Of a stretch of 64,000 bases of DNA, positions 44,307-52,872 are shown one piece after another. The notes beneath the pieces are model-generated. The model saw only the letters and a list, made by a program, of their open reading frames with translations, was not told where the DNA came from and searched no databases. Positions within the stretch are counted from its first letter, which is position 1. The number at the start of each line of letters is the position of its first letter. Source of the DNA: CAZHNW01 sp942491575 (lineage in GTDB: Bacteria > Spirochaetota > UBA4802 > UBA5550); NCBI GenBank assembly GCA_942491575.1, contig CALOBT010000025.1, positions 2,914,001 to 2,978,000 on the forward strand. Reading direction: 5' to 3'. The position numbers and the translations under genes were made by a program.

Positions 44307-44373
44307 TCCCCTTTGCCGGTATTTGAAAATAAAAAATGAGTATTTTGTCATTGACAGGGCAATAGAAACAATA

Positions 44374-44403
44374 AAAAGTTAATTACTTGGCTAATTAACT
44401 TTT
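44374..44403. promoter_or_regulatory. Perfect palindrome upstream of the ECF sigma operon
   Basis: Arms 44374-44385 (AAAAGTTAATTA) and 44392-44403 are perfect 12-base inverted repeats around CTTGGC. A TTGACA lies at 44351-44356 upstream, so the palindrome overlaps where the -10 box and start site would be. A regulator-binding site is the likely reading; a T-rich terminator is the alternative. Confidence 0.55.
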
Positions 44404-44426
44404 ATGAGACAATATAGGAGTAATAT

Positions 44427-44771
44427 ATGCAACCTGTCCCATCAGCAGCAGCACAGGTAATCGTCAGCATTATCCCAATAGTTGGTATAGTAATGGGAAG
44501 TGTTGTCCTTTTCTTTTATCTTCTCTGGAATAATCGGCAAAAAATGTTGATGATAGAAAAAGGTACATGTAAGCGTACTGAATTTGATCTCGATTCATTC
44601 AGTATTTTTACCGGACTGATTTTAACCGGAATTGGCCTGACGCTTGTTATATTTTTTATTATCAAGGAAGGATTTAGCTATAGTCTTTTAAGCGGATTGA
44701 TTCCACTGGGACTGGGAATCAGTCTCATTATTTATTTCATTTTAAGACTCAAAATTCTGAAAGATAAATAA
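44427..44771 (+). CDS. Small membrane protein of DUF6249-like type
   Basis: A 114-residue protein with three hydrophobic segments (IIPIVGIVMGSVVLFFYLL, FTGLILTGIGLTLVIFFII, LIPLGLGISLIIYFIL) and a short basic loop after the first. Proteins of this sort are commonly found next to ECF sigma factors in diverse bacteria. Its stop overlaps the sigma-factor ATG (TAATG). AATATAGGAGTAATAT precedes the ATG. It probably belongs to the same signalling unit, possibly as a modulator. Confidence 0.75.
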   Translation: MQPVPSAAAQVIVSIIPIVGIVMGSVVLFFYLLWNNRQKMLMIEKGTCKRTEFDLDSFSIFTGLILTGIGLTLVIFFIIKEGFSYSLLSGLIPLGLGISLIIYFILRLKILKDK

Positions 44772-45331
44772 TGACAGGAGAAGCAAAATCCGATGAACAT
44801 ATTATACGAAGCATTCTTAAAGGCAACCAGGATGACTTTAGAATAATTGTAGAAAGATACCAGAAACAGATCTTTATCATCGGGCGTCGATTCTTTAACA
44901 ATGATGACGATGCCAGTGACTTTACTCAGGAAGTATTTATCCAGGCGTACCGTAACCTGAAAAGCTTCAAGGGACTATCTCCCTTTAGATTCTGGCTTTT
45001 CAAAATTGGGTACAACCTGGGGATTAACCGGAAGAAAAGCTTAAAAGTTGACGGGGAGCTTCCGGTTTCACTGCCTTCCGGGACAGATACACCGGAGGAA
45101 GACCACGCCAGTGACGAATTAAAAATTGTGGTTCAAAAGGCAGTAAAAAAACTCCCTGAGAAATACAGGATTTGCATTGATTTCTATTTTTATATGGGAC
45201 TTTCCCATAGAGAAATCAGCAGAATTACCGGTTTTCCTGTAAATACAGTTAAATCTCACGTTCTGAGGGCAAAAAGAATACTGAGAGGCACTTTACAGGG
45301 GACCATCGCAGAGGAATATCATGAATTGTGA
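44771..45331 (+). CDS. ECF-type RNA polymerase sigma factor
   Basis: A 186-residue group 4 sigma factor. Region 2 spans about residues 20-85 (RYQKQIFIIGRRFFNNDDDASDFTQEVFIQAYRNL) and region 4 about 120-180 (LPEKYRICIDFYFYMGLSHREISRITGFPVNTVKSH). There is no region 3 or 1.1. The adjacent zinc-binding anti-sigma gene overlaps by 11 bases, so the pair is coupled. It probably regulates envelope or stress genes and its own operon, whose promoter region has the palindrome at 44374. Confidence 0.92.
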   Translation: MTGEAKSDEHIIRSILKGNQDDFRIIVERYQKQIFIIGRRFFNNDDDASDFTQEVFIQAYRNLKSFKGLSPFRFWLFKIGYNLGINRKKSLKVDGELPVSLPSGTDTPEEDHASDELKIVVQKAVKKLPEKYRICIDFYFYMGLSHREISRITGFPVNTVKSHVLRAKRILRGTLQGTIAEEYHEL

Positions 45332-45791
45332 ACAGACAATTATCCGCTTTCTTGAAAACGAAGATTATGCCAGATTACCTTTATTGGTGCATTTGCATCT
45401 TATCTTCTGTCCCGAATGCAGAGCAGAAATAGAGCGACTTCAAAAATCATTTGTTATGGTCTCCGAGACAGGCGCTCCTGATATGCCTCGAAATCTCGTT
45501 CTTCCCATTATGAAATCCATTGAAGAATTTGAATCCGTATATAAACCGAATGTTTCCAACATAAAGTGGATTGCCGCCGGCGTGGTTTTATTCGCCAGCA
45601 TCCTCTGCATCCCCTTCAACAATAACCTTGTTTGGCTCAACGAATATTTTGGCGGCAACCTGGAAATCCCCATGGCCCTTGTACTGGGTACTGCAATGAG
45701 TATATATGCGGCTGTTTTTGCAGGCTCCCACCTCAGCTTTGTCAATAAAGACCGTATTATTAAATTTATCAGCAGATTTATTGACGTCTAA
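45321..45791 (+). CDS. Membrane anti-sigma factor with HxxxCxxC zinc motif
   Basis: A 156-residue protein. The N-terminal 45 residues contain HLIFCPEC, the HxxxCxxC zinc-binding anti-sigma motif that clamps ECF sigma factors. Two hydrophobic segments follow (IKWIAAGVVLFASILCI and MALVLGTAMSIYAAVFAG). It should hold the sigma factor at the membrane until a signal is received. It overlaps the sigma gene by 11 bases. Confidence 0.82.
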   Translation: MNCEQTIIRFLENEDYARLPLLVHLHLIFCPECRAEIERLQKSFVMVSETGAPDMPRNLVLPIMKSIEEFESVYKPNVSNIKWIAAGVVLFASILCIPFNNNLVWLNEYFGGNLEIPMALVLGTAMSIYAAVFAGSHLSFVNKDRIIKFISRFIDV

Positions 45792-46093
45792 ACTTTTTTA
45801 ATCCTGAATGTTCACGTCACCACCTTCGGATAACGTCCCTCAAATTAGGGTAGAGTTATCACAAAACGCCTTTCAGGATGCCAAAAAGTATTAAAGAATG
45901 AAATATCCGATAATGATTGCTGCTTATGTCTCTTAAAATCATGTTTACTTTAATTAATTCCTCATTAATAAAGACTCCTCTCAAAAAATGCTTGTATTAT
46001 TCTGAAATTAAATAAAATTGTCTCGGTGTAGACTGCTGGAAATAGACAAAATACCGAATCAGCATCTATTTAAATTTACACAGGAAAAAACGC
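45792..46093 (+). other. Gene-free stretch ahead of the IMP cyclohydrolase gene
   Basis: About 300 AT-rich bases between the anti-sigma gene and the next gene. I see no RNA element, strong terminator hairpin or convincing promoter. The ribosome binding site before 46094 is AGGAAAAAACGC. Confidence 0.5.
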
Positions 46094-46690
46094 ATGGCCA
46101 AAATAAACAGGGTCCTTATCAGTGTTTCCGATAAAACCGGCGTCGTAGAATTTGCTCAAAAACTTGCATCATACGGCGTTAAATTTCTATCAACGGGCGG
46201 CACCGCTAAGATACTCAGAGAAGCCGGTCTCGACATTATGGACGTATCCGATCATACAGGATTTCCTGAGATGCTCGATGGTCGGGTAAAAACCCTTCAC
46301 CCGAAAATTCACGGCGGTCTCCTCGGCCTAAGATCCAATCCCGAACATGTCAAAACCATGAAAGAACATGGAATTGAACCGATTGATATGATCGTTGTCA
46401 ACCTCTACCCCTTCAAGCAGACCATTTCCAAACCAGATTGTACATTTGAAGATGCCATTGAAAACATTGATATCGGCGGTCCGACAATGCTTCGTTCCGC
46501 TGCTAAAAATTTTGAAAGTGTATCAGTAATTATTGATCCGTCTGATTACCAGATGGTTCTCGATGATATGAAAAATACAAACGGCGAAGTAAGTAGAGAT
46601 ACAAACTTCAAGCTGGCGGTTAAAGTATTCGATACAACGTCTGACTATGACCGCACCATTACCGAATACCTGAAAACGAAGCTTTCTTAG
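46094..46690 (+). CDS. Stand-alone IMP cyclohydrolase (PurH N-terminal domain)
   Basis: A 198-residue protein matching only the MGS-fold IMP cyclohydrolase half of PurH: RVLISVSDKTGVVEFAQKL, STGGTAKILREAG, GRVKTLHPKIHGGLL and NLYPFKQT. It closes FAICAR to IMP, the last step of purine synthesis. The AICAR formyltransferase half is absent and the frame ends naturally with a helix (RTITEYLKTKLS), so this is a separate single-domain gene rather than a truncation. The transformylase must be supplied by another gene (a separate PurH-C or PurP). Confidence 0.88.
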   Translation: MAKINRVLISVSDKTGVVEFAQKLASYGVKFLSTGGTAKILREAGLDIMDVSDHTGFPEMLDGRVKTLHPKIHGGLLGLRSNPEHVKTMKEHGIEPIDMIVVNLYPFKQTISKPDCTFEDAIENIDIGGPTMLRSAAKNFESVSVIIDPSDYQMVLDDMKNTNGEVSRDTNFKLAVKVFDTTSDYDRTITEYLKTKLS

Positions 46691-46848
46691 AAATAAAACA
46701 AGCTTCCTGGTATTACGTAATTATTTGGGAAAACATATAACAATCAAATCAGCAATTACAGGAATTGACCGGGTTGCATCCAGGTTATTTTAGAACAAAC
46801 CGGCAATTACCATGTATATAGTAATTACAATCTTTTCGGAGGTTTCAG

Positions 46849-48843
46849 ATGGGAGAAGTTAAACTTAAAGAGATTTATCCCGTTCCAGATTCATTTAGAC
46901 AAAAGGCTTTCATAAACAGCCGTGAGCAGTATGACAAGATGTGGAAGGAGTCTGTTGAGAGTCCTGAAACTTTTTGGGCCAAGATAGCCGATGAATATGT
47001 CGACTGGTTCGAAAAATGGGACAAAGTAATGGACTGTAACTATGGTGAGAATTCCAATGACCTTTATGTCAAGTGGTTCACCAATGCTAAAGTTAACGTT
47101 TCTTACAACTGTCTCGACAGACACCTGGACAAGCGCGGCGACCAAGTTGCGATTATCTGGGAAGGTAACGATCCAACAGAAGACAAAAAATTCACCTACA
47201 AGGAAGTTCATGAGCAGGTATGTAAATTCGCAAACGTTCTTAAGGCCAGTGGCGTTAAGAAGGGCGATGTTGTTACTTTCTATCTTCCCATGATTCCTGA
47301 GCTTGCATTCGGTATTCTTGCATGTACAAGAATCGGTGCTATCCACTCTGTAGTTTTCGGCGGTTTCTCTGCTGAGGCCCTCAGAGACAGAATTCAGGAC
47401 TGTGACAGTAAAGTACTCGTATCATGTGATGGAACTTTCCGTGGAGCAAAAGCTGTTCCCCAGAAATCAAATGCAGACAAGTGCCTTGCAGAATGTCCTA
47501 ATGTTCACACACACCTTGTTGTTAAGCGTGTTGGTGACAAAATCGAGTGCGACTGGAATGACAAAGTTGATAGATGGTACGAAGAGGAAATGGCAAAAGT
47601 TGATGCCAACTGCGAACCTGAAAAAATGGACGCAGAAGATCCCCTTTTCATCCTTTATACCTCCGGCTCAACCGGTAAACCTAAAGGTGTTATGCACACC
47701 ACCGGTGGCTACCTGACATATGTTGCTTTTACCCACAAAATGATCTTTGATTATCATGATGGTGATGTCTACTGGTGTACAGCTGATATCGGATGGGTAA
47801 CAGGACACAGCTACATCGTATACGGACCTCTTGCTAATGGTGCTACTACCATTATGTTCGAAGGTGTTCCTTCATATCCAGATGTCGGACGTTTCTGGGC
47901 AATCGTAGAGAAGTATAAAGTTAATATCTTCTATACCGCTCCTACTGCTATCCGTGCAATCGCTAAAGAAGGCGACGAGTGGGTAGAGAAGCACGACATT
48001 TCCTCACTGCAGCTTCTCGGATCTGTTGGTGAGCCCCTCAATCCTGAAGCATGGAACTGGTACTACAACAAGATTGGTGGCGGAAACTGCCCCATCGTTG
48101 ATACCTGGTGGCAGACAGAAACAGGTGGTATCCTCATTACTCCGCTTCCCGGATGTATTGATATCAAGCCTGCTATGGCTACTGTACCATTCTTCGGATG
48201 TAATCCCCTCATCGTTGATGATGAAGGAAAAGAAATCCCCTGGAAGCCAGGCGAAAAAATTGAAGGTAACCTCTGTATCACTCAGTCATGGCCAGGCCAG
48301 ATGAGAGGCGTTTACGGCGATAAAGAAAGATTCTTCAGCACATATTTCGCACAGTTCCCCGGTAAATATTTCACCGGTGACGGCTGTCGTAAAGACAAAG
48401 ACGGATACTACCAGATTACCGGTCGTGTAGACGACGTTATCAACGTATCCGGACACAGAATGGGTACTGCAGAAGTTGAATCAGCACTGGTTGCACACGC
48501 TAATGTTGCTGAAGCTGCTGTTGTTGGATATCCACACCCTGTTAAAGGTCAGTCAATCTATGCTTTCGTTACTGTTAACGCCGGCGTTGAAAAAACTGAT
48601 GACCTCAAGAAAGAACTCGTACAAATCGTACGTAAAGAAATTGGTCCTATCGCTACTCCAGATGTTATACAGTGGGCAGATGCTCTTCCCAAGACCCGTT
48701 CAGGCAAGATCATGCGTCGTATCCTGAAGAAGGTTGCTGCTGGTGATTTCGACAGAAGCGGAATGGGCGACACTTCAACTCTTGCCGATCCTTCAGTTGT
48801 TGATATGATGATCGAAGGCGCAAAAGAGGCTCAAGGAAAATAA
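46849..48843 (+). CDS. acs: Acetyl-CoA synthetase (AMP-forming)
   Basis: A 664-residue adenylate-forming enzyme activating acetate to acetyl-CoA. Motifs are YTSGSTGKPKGVMHTTGGYL near residue 270, WWQTETGG and the acyl-AMP/CoA hinge GRVDDVINVSGHRMGTAE. The regulatory lysine motif TRSGKIMRRIL is present. CGGAGGTTTCAG precedes the ATG. Codon use is visibly shifted toward T-ending codons (GCT, GTT, CTT) compared with neighbours, as in a highly expressed gene. A terminator follows. Confidence 0.97.
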   Translation: MGEVKLKEIYPVPDSFRQKAFINSREQYDKMWKESVESPETFWAKIADEYVDWFEKWDKVMDCNYGENSNDLYVKWFTNAKVNVSYNCLDRHLDKRGDQVAIIWEGNDPTEDKKFTYKEVHEQVCKFANVLKASGVKKGDVVTFYLPMIPELAFGILACTRIGAIHSVVFGGFSAEALRDRIQDCDSKVLVSCDGTFRGAKAVPQKSNADKCLAECPNVHTHLVVKRVGDKIECDWNDKVDRWYEEEMAKVDANCEPEKMDAEDPLFILYTSGSTGKPKGVMHTTGGYLTYVAFTHKMIFDYHDGDVYWCTADIGWVTGHSYIVYGPLANGATTIMFEGVPSYPDVGRFWAIVEKYKVNIFYTAPTAIRAIAKEGDEWVEKHDISSLQLLGSVGEPLNPEAWNWYYNKIGGGNCPIVDTWWQTETGGILITPLPGCIDIKPAMATVPFFGCNPLIVDDEGKEIPWKPGEKIEGNLCITQSWPGQMRGVYGDKERFFSTYFAQFPGKYFTGDGCRKDKDGYYQITGRVDDVINVSGHRMGTAEVESALVAHANVAEAAVVGYPHPVKGQSIYAFVTVNAGVEKTDDLKKELVQIVRKEIGPIATPDVIQWADALPKTRSGKIMRRILKKVAAGDFDRSGMGDTSTLADPSVVDMMIEGAKEAQGK

Positions 48844-48869
48844 TTCCTTTTTCAAAAAGGAATTTCTAT

Positions 48870-48899
48870 AAAAAGAGCGGCTTTTAGCCGCTCTTTTTT
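48870..48899 (+). terminator. Intrinsic terminator of acs
   Basis: GAGCGGCT (48875-48882) pairs with AGCCGCTC (48886-48893) around TTT, flanked by A and T runs. It also serves the convergent dehydrogenase gene. Confidence 0.9.
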
Positions 48900-51448
48900 T
48901 ATTTATAATTCCTTGATAAAGAAACTACCGCATCAGCGACACCTTCCGGTGAGATTAGCATTCCCTGTTCGAGATTTTTCGCATAGGGTACCGGGCATTC
49001 CGCAGCCCCGAGGCGAAGGGGCGGGGCTTTCAACAATCCGTGTCCTGAAGTACATACCCCGGCAATAACTTCCGCTGCGATACCGTAGGCGGAGTTACCC
49101 TCTTCAATAACGACGAGTTTTCCGGTTCTGGTTACCGAATTTAATACTGTCTCATAATCAAGTGGATAAAGTGTCAGCAGGTCGACAATCTCCGCGTCTA
49201 TTCCCTGTGCGGCAAGAAGTTTAGCCGCCTCAAGGGCAATTCCTACTCCCATCAGATAAGAAACAAGGGTTACATCACTTCCTTTTTTTAATATTCTAGC
49301 CTTGCCGAGGGGAAGCAGGAGTTCCTCCTCCGCTACCGGGCCGGTTAAAGGATAAAGCAACTTATGCTCAAAGAAAAGGACCGGATTATTTGACCGAATT
49401 GATGATTTTAACAATGCCTTTGAGGAATAGGCGTCCGATGGGGCGACTACAACCAGTCCGGGTATACCTGCAAAATATTTTTCCATCGACTGAGAGTGTT
49501 GTGCCGCCATACCTATACCACTTCCCACCGGTGTCCTTATCGTCAACGGCATGGCAACCTGCCCCCCGGTCATGTAACGCAACTTTGCCGCCTGGTTCAG
49601 GATAGGGTCCATACAGCAACTTAGAAAATCACCAAAGAGTATTTCCACTATGGGGCGCATTCCCGTCATCGCCGCCCCTACGGCTCCCCCAACAATTCCA
49701 TTTTCACTGATTGGAGTATCAATAATCCGTTCATGCCCAAATTGATCGACCAGTTCATCTGTTACATTAAAATATCCCCCGAGGGTCACATCCTCCCCCC
49801 AGAGAAAGACAGACTCATCTCTCTCCATTTCTTCCTTAATCGCACTATTTATCGCTGCTGAAACAGAGAGAAATTTTTTCGAATCTGCACCGGCCACCAT
49901 GTTGCTGGACCATTCAGCTGATTCTTCCCCTGCATAAATAGAATCAAGGAGAGATTCCATTCCAGGTTCTTCGCTGTCGAGAGCAAATTCAACAGCGCTT
50001 TCAACTTCCCCCCTTATCTCTTTTTTTGCCTGATCAATCAGGGCCTCTGTCACTCTCTTTTCAGACAGCAGTAAATTTTCAAAATTGGTGATGGGATCCT
50101 CTTCCATATATTTTTTCTTTTCCTCAGCACTCCGGTATGACTCGGGATCCCCCTCCATATGCCCGCGCCAGCGGTAGGTTAGCAATTCAACGAGTCTTGG
50201 TTTGCCATCCCTGCGGATAGAATCGATAACCTTCCCGACTTCGTTGCACACTTCCCGAAGGTTATTCCCGTTAAAGCGGAATGATTCAATATTATAGGCC
50301 TCTGCACGGTGAAAAATTTCCGATACGGCAGAGTGGCGTTCAACGGATGTAAATTCACCGTAGAGATTATTTTCCACAACAATGAGAACCGGCAGATGAA
50401 AGACACTCATCATATTCATTGCTTCATGAAACATTCCCTGGTTTACAGAACCGTCTCCGGCGATTACAACTGAGATATTATCACCCTTTTTATTTTTAAG
50501 GGAAAAACCCGCCCCCATGGCCAGAAGATACCCTGCACCGACAATTCCATTGGCTCCAAGAATTCCGATATTGCCATCGGTAACATGCATGGAGCCCCCC
50601 TTCCCGCCGCAAAGGCCTGTACGTTTCCCATACAGCTCTGCCATCATCCCCTTCAGGTCGGCACCCTTTGCAATGATATGTCCGTGTCCCCGATGGGTAG
50701 TATTGAGATAATCACTGTTTCGCAGCCGGGTACATACCCCCGCTGCAACCCCTTCCTGGCCAATGGAGAGGTGAATTGCTTCCGTTGGCAAATCCCCCTC
50801 CGCAAAGGCCTTCTGCAGATGCTCCTCAAAAAATCTTATCCGATACATCACCTTTAACAGTTCAATGTCATCGATTATTTCTTCCTTTCCTGATGGTAGG
50901 GAAACCCCTGGCATCTCCTCCCGATGGCCCCCTGATATACTTGAATAACCGGTTACCGGCAGGACATCTCCATTCCAGATATTTTTACTCCTTTTTCTAA
51001 AAAAACCCGGCAAAAAATTCTTCTTCTTATTGCCTGTTTCTTTATTCAACAGGTCATCCCGGTTAAAATCTTTAAGAACCTCAGGGTAATACTTAAAAGC
51101 GGGTTTCAGGGCCGGTAAAAGCTTCAATGCCTTTTGGATTGATCCCTTTGCCACTATTCTTCTACTTCCTATGGCAAGTGGAACATTTAAATCTTCCATC
51201 CAGAAAAAATGTGCGGTATCCGATTCCAGGATCATTTCGACATCGGCTATTTCATCTGCGTCCCAGTAATATGCAGGGGGCTCCTTCTTATTATTTATGC
51301 TTAGACTGGTTTTTAAATCTTTGAAGGTGAATTTAACAATAATTTTAACTTCCCCCAGTGATTCCGTCAGTTCAACATCACCTAAAATTCTGTCCCAGAG
51401 CTCCGACAGTATTTGTTTGAACTCATCCTTATCTCTAAACAATCCCAT
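48899..51448 (-). CDS. SCP2 - E1alpha - E1beta fused 2-oxoacid dehydrogenase
   Basis: An 849-residue three-part fusion. Residues 1-125 look like an SCP2 sterol-carrier fold (DEIADVEMILESDTAHFFW, then IVAKGSIQKALKLLPAL). After a basic linker (about 130-180) comes the E1 alpha subunit of a pyruvate, acetoin or branched-chain 2-oxoacid dehydrogenase (residues 190-510), with the ThDP motif GDGSVNQG...VVENN and GKGGSMHVTDG. The E1 beta subunit fills 525-849 (GEDVTLGGYFNVTDELVDQFG, ISENGIVGGAVGAAMTG). E1 normally needs E2 and E3 partners, which are not in the window. Separate alpha and beta genes are usual; fusion with SCP2 is unusual. It converges on acs. Confidence 0.9.
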   Translation of the reverse strand: MGLFRDKDEFKQILSELWDRILGDVELTESLGEVKIIVKFTFKDLKTSLSINNKKEPPAYYWDADEIADVEMILESDTAHFFWMEDLNVPLAIGSRRIVAKGSIQKALKLLPALKPAFKYYPEVLKDFNRDDLLNKETGNKKKNFLPGFFRKRSKNIWNGDVLPVTGYSSISGGHREEMPGVSLPSGKEEIIDDIELLKVMYRIRFFEEHLQKAFAEGDLPTEAIHLSIGQEGVAAGVCTRLRNSDYLNTTHRGHGHIIAKGADLKGMMAELYGKRTGLCGGKGGSMHVTDGNIGILGANGIVGAGYLLAMGAGFSLKNKKGDNISVVIAGDGSVNQGMFHEAMNMMSVFHLPVLIVVENNLYGEFTSVERHSAVSEIFHRAEAYNIESFRFNGNNLREVCNEVGKVIDSIRRDGKPRLVELLTYRWRGHMEGDPESYRSAEEKKKYMEEDPITNFENLLLSEKRVTEALIDQAKKEIRGEVESAVEFALDSEEPGMESLLDSIYAGEESAEWSSNMVAGADSKKFLSVSAAINSAIKEEMERDESVFLWGEDVTLGGYFNVTDELVDQFGHERIIDTPISENGIVGGAVGAAMTGMRPIVEILFGDFLSCCMDPILNQAAKLRYMTGGQVAMPLTIRTPVGSGIGMAAQHSQSMEKYFAGIPGLVVVAPSDAYSSKALLKSSIRSNNPVLFFEHKLLYPLTGPVAEEELLLPLGKARILKKGSDVTLVSYLMGVGIALEAAKLLAAQGIDAEIVDLLTLYPLDYETVLNSVTRTGKLVVIEEGNSAYGIAAEVIAGVCTSGHGLLKAPPLRLGAAECPVPYAKNLEQGMLISPEGVADAVVSLSRNYK

Positions 51449-51624
51449 GTCCCCCTCCAGAGTATGGTATTAAAGATAATAATTTTATGAGTCTTTACTC
51501 GTATAGTCAAGAGACAAAGAATATATTTATATAAATATGATCCAATACTACATCCCTGCGGGACGGTTATTGCTTGACATCATTCGCATAACTGACATGA
51601 TGTTATAAAAGTGAGGATTTACAT

Positions 51625-52731
51625 ATGACTGAAAATGCTGCGGAACTTGACATTGTCTCTTCATCGTCAAATATCCATCACAGTTCAATGGATGCTGACC
51701 TTGGTTTATTTAATCAGCTCCTCCAAATGGTTGACGGTGACTGGTCTGACTCAATTCAGGGGATCTGTGATCACGTGCAGGAGCGCTTTGCAGCCCTTGG
51801 TGTAGTATTATCAATCCTGGATAAGCGCTTCGATGAATTTATATATATTGCTGATGCCTTCCCCGATAATATACTTAAAACGCTCCTGCAGAATAGTGTT
51901 CCCCTGGAAAACAATTCCGCCATAGAAAGAATGCATTGTTTATATAAAGGAACGGAAAATTTTCTGGAACAGACTGTTTTCTCTGATGAAAAACTTCAGA
52001 ATCTTGCCTCGATTTATTTTGAAGGAAATAGCAAAAAGGCCGAATCCGTCATAAAAAATATGAACCTCAAAACAATCGTAGCACTTCCCGCCTTGAAAGA
52101 AAATAGACACTACAAATGTTTTTTCCACATTGGGACAGACCGGTGTTTCTCTGAAAATACATTGAAACAAATTACAGAGTATTCAAATCAGTTGAATCTC
52201 GCACTGGAAATAGTATTTTTAGTAAGGGATCTATACATAAAGGCAACCCATGACGGTCTTACACGTTTGTTTAATCATAAACAGGGAGAAATCCTACTTA
52301 AAAAAGAAATAGACAGGATCGAACGGAGTTCACATCCCCTTTCAATCGCAATGATTGACCTTGATTATTTTAAAAAAGTCAATGATACCTACGGACACCA
52401 GGCTGGAGATCATGTGCTGGTAACGGTGGGGGCCATTTTAACCAGACAATTAAGGAAGTGTGATATAATTTCAAGATATGGCGGCGAAGAATTTCTCGTG
52501 GTACTCCCCGATACGGAACTTCAGAGTACAGCTGCAGTAATGGAAAGGGTAAAAAATACCATTGAATCATATAAATTTAATTTCGATGATAAATCTTATA
52601 ATGTCACTGCAAGTATTGGTCTCGCCCAGTATAATCCCGAGAAACACTTCAGTGAAACGGATTTAATCAATGATTGCGATACTCTTTTATATAGCGCCAA
52701 AAATCATGGTAGAAACAGAATGGAGTTTTAA
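51625..52731 (+). CDS. Diguanylate cyclase with GAF-like N-terminus
   Basis: A 368-residue protein. Residues 20-200 look like a GAF-type sensory region, without membrane helices. The GGDEF domain follows from about residue 205 (THDGLTRLFNHKQGE). The active site is YGGEEF, a functional variant, and RKCD sits five residues before it, matching the RxxD inhibitory site. It should make cyclic di-GMP with product inhibition. GTGAGGATTTAC lies upstream of the ATG. It is in the same orientation as the tubulin-like cassette, 141 bases before it. Confidence 0.92.
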   Translation: MTENAAELDIVSSSSNIHHSSMDADLGLFNQLLQMVDGDWSDSIQGICDHVQERFAALGVVLSILDKRFDEFIYIADAFPDNILKTLLQNSVPLENNSAIERMHCLYKGTENFLEQTVFSDEKLQNLASIYFEGNSKKAESVIKNMNLKTIVALPALKENRHYKCFFHIGTDRCFSENTLKQITEYSNQLNLALEIVFLVRDLYIKATHDGLTRLFNHKQGEILLKKEIDRIERSSHPLSIAMIDLDYFKKVNDTYGHQAGDHVLVTVGAILTRQLRKCDIISRYGGEEFLVVLPDTELQSTAAVMERVKNTIESYKFNFDDKSYNVTASIGLAQYNPEKHFSETDLINDCDTLLYSAKNHGRNRMEF

Positions 52732-52872
52732 TGTTCCCCTGTTAAAAGAATATTTGACAATTACTATCATTTAATATAAACCTAATTCAGAAAATAATAT
52801 TTTAACCTGTTTCCCCGATGGATTATCGAAATTTCGGTATATTATCAGGAAATATATTCTGGATGGTTCTGT

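Noticed and set aside
44304..44339. Possible selenocysteine readthrough of the 25-residue frame, since the TGA at 44304 is followed by 10 more codons before the next TGA, close to selC
   Set aside because: No stem-loop resembling a SECIS follows the TGA, the extension is not conserved-looking, and position beside selC is coincidental.
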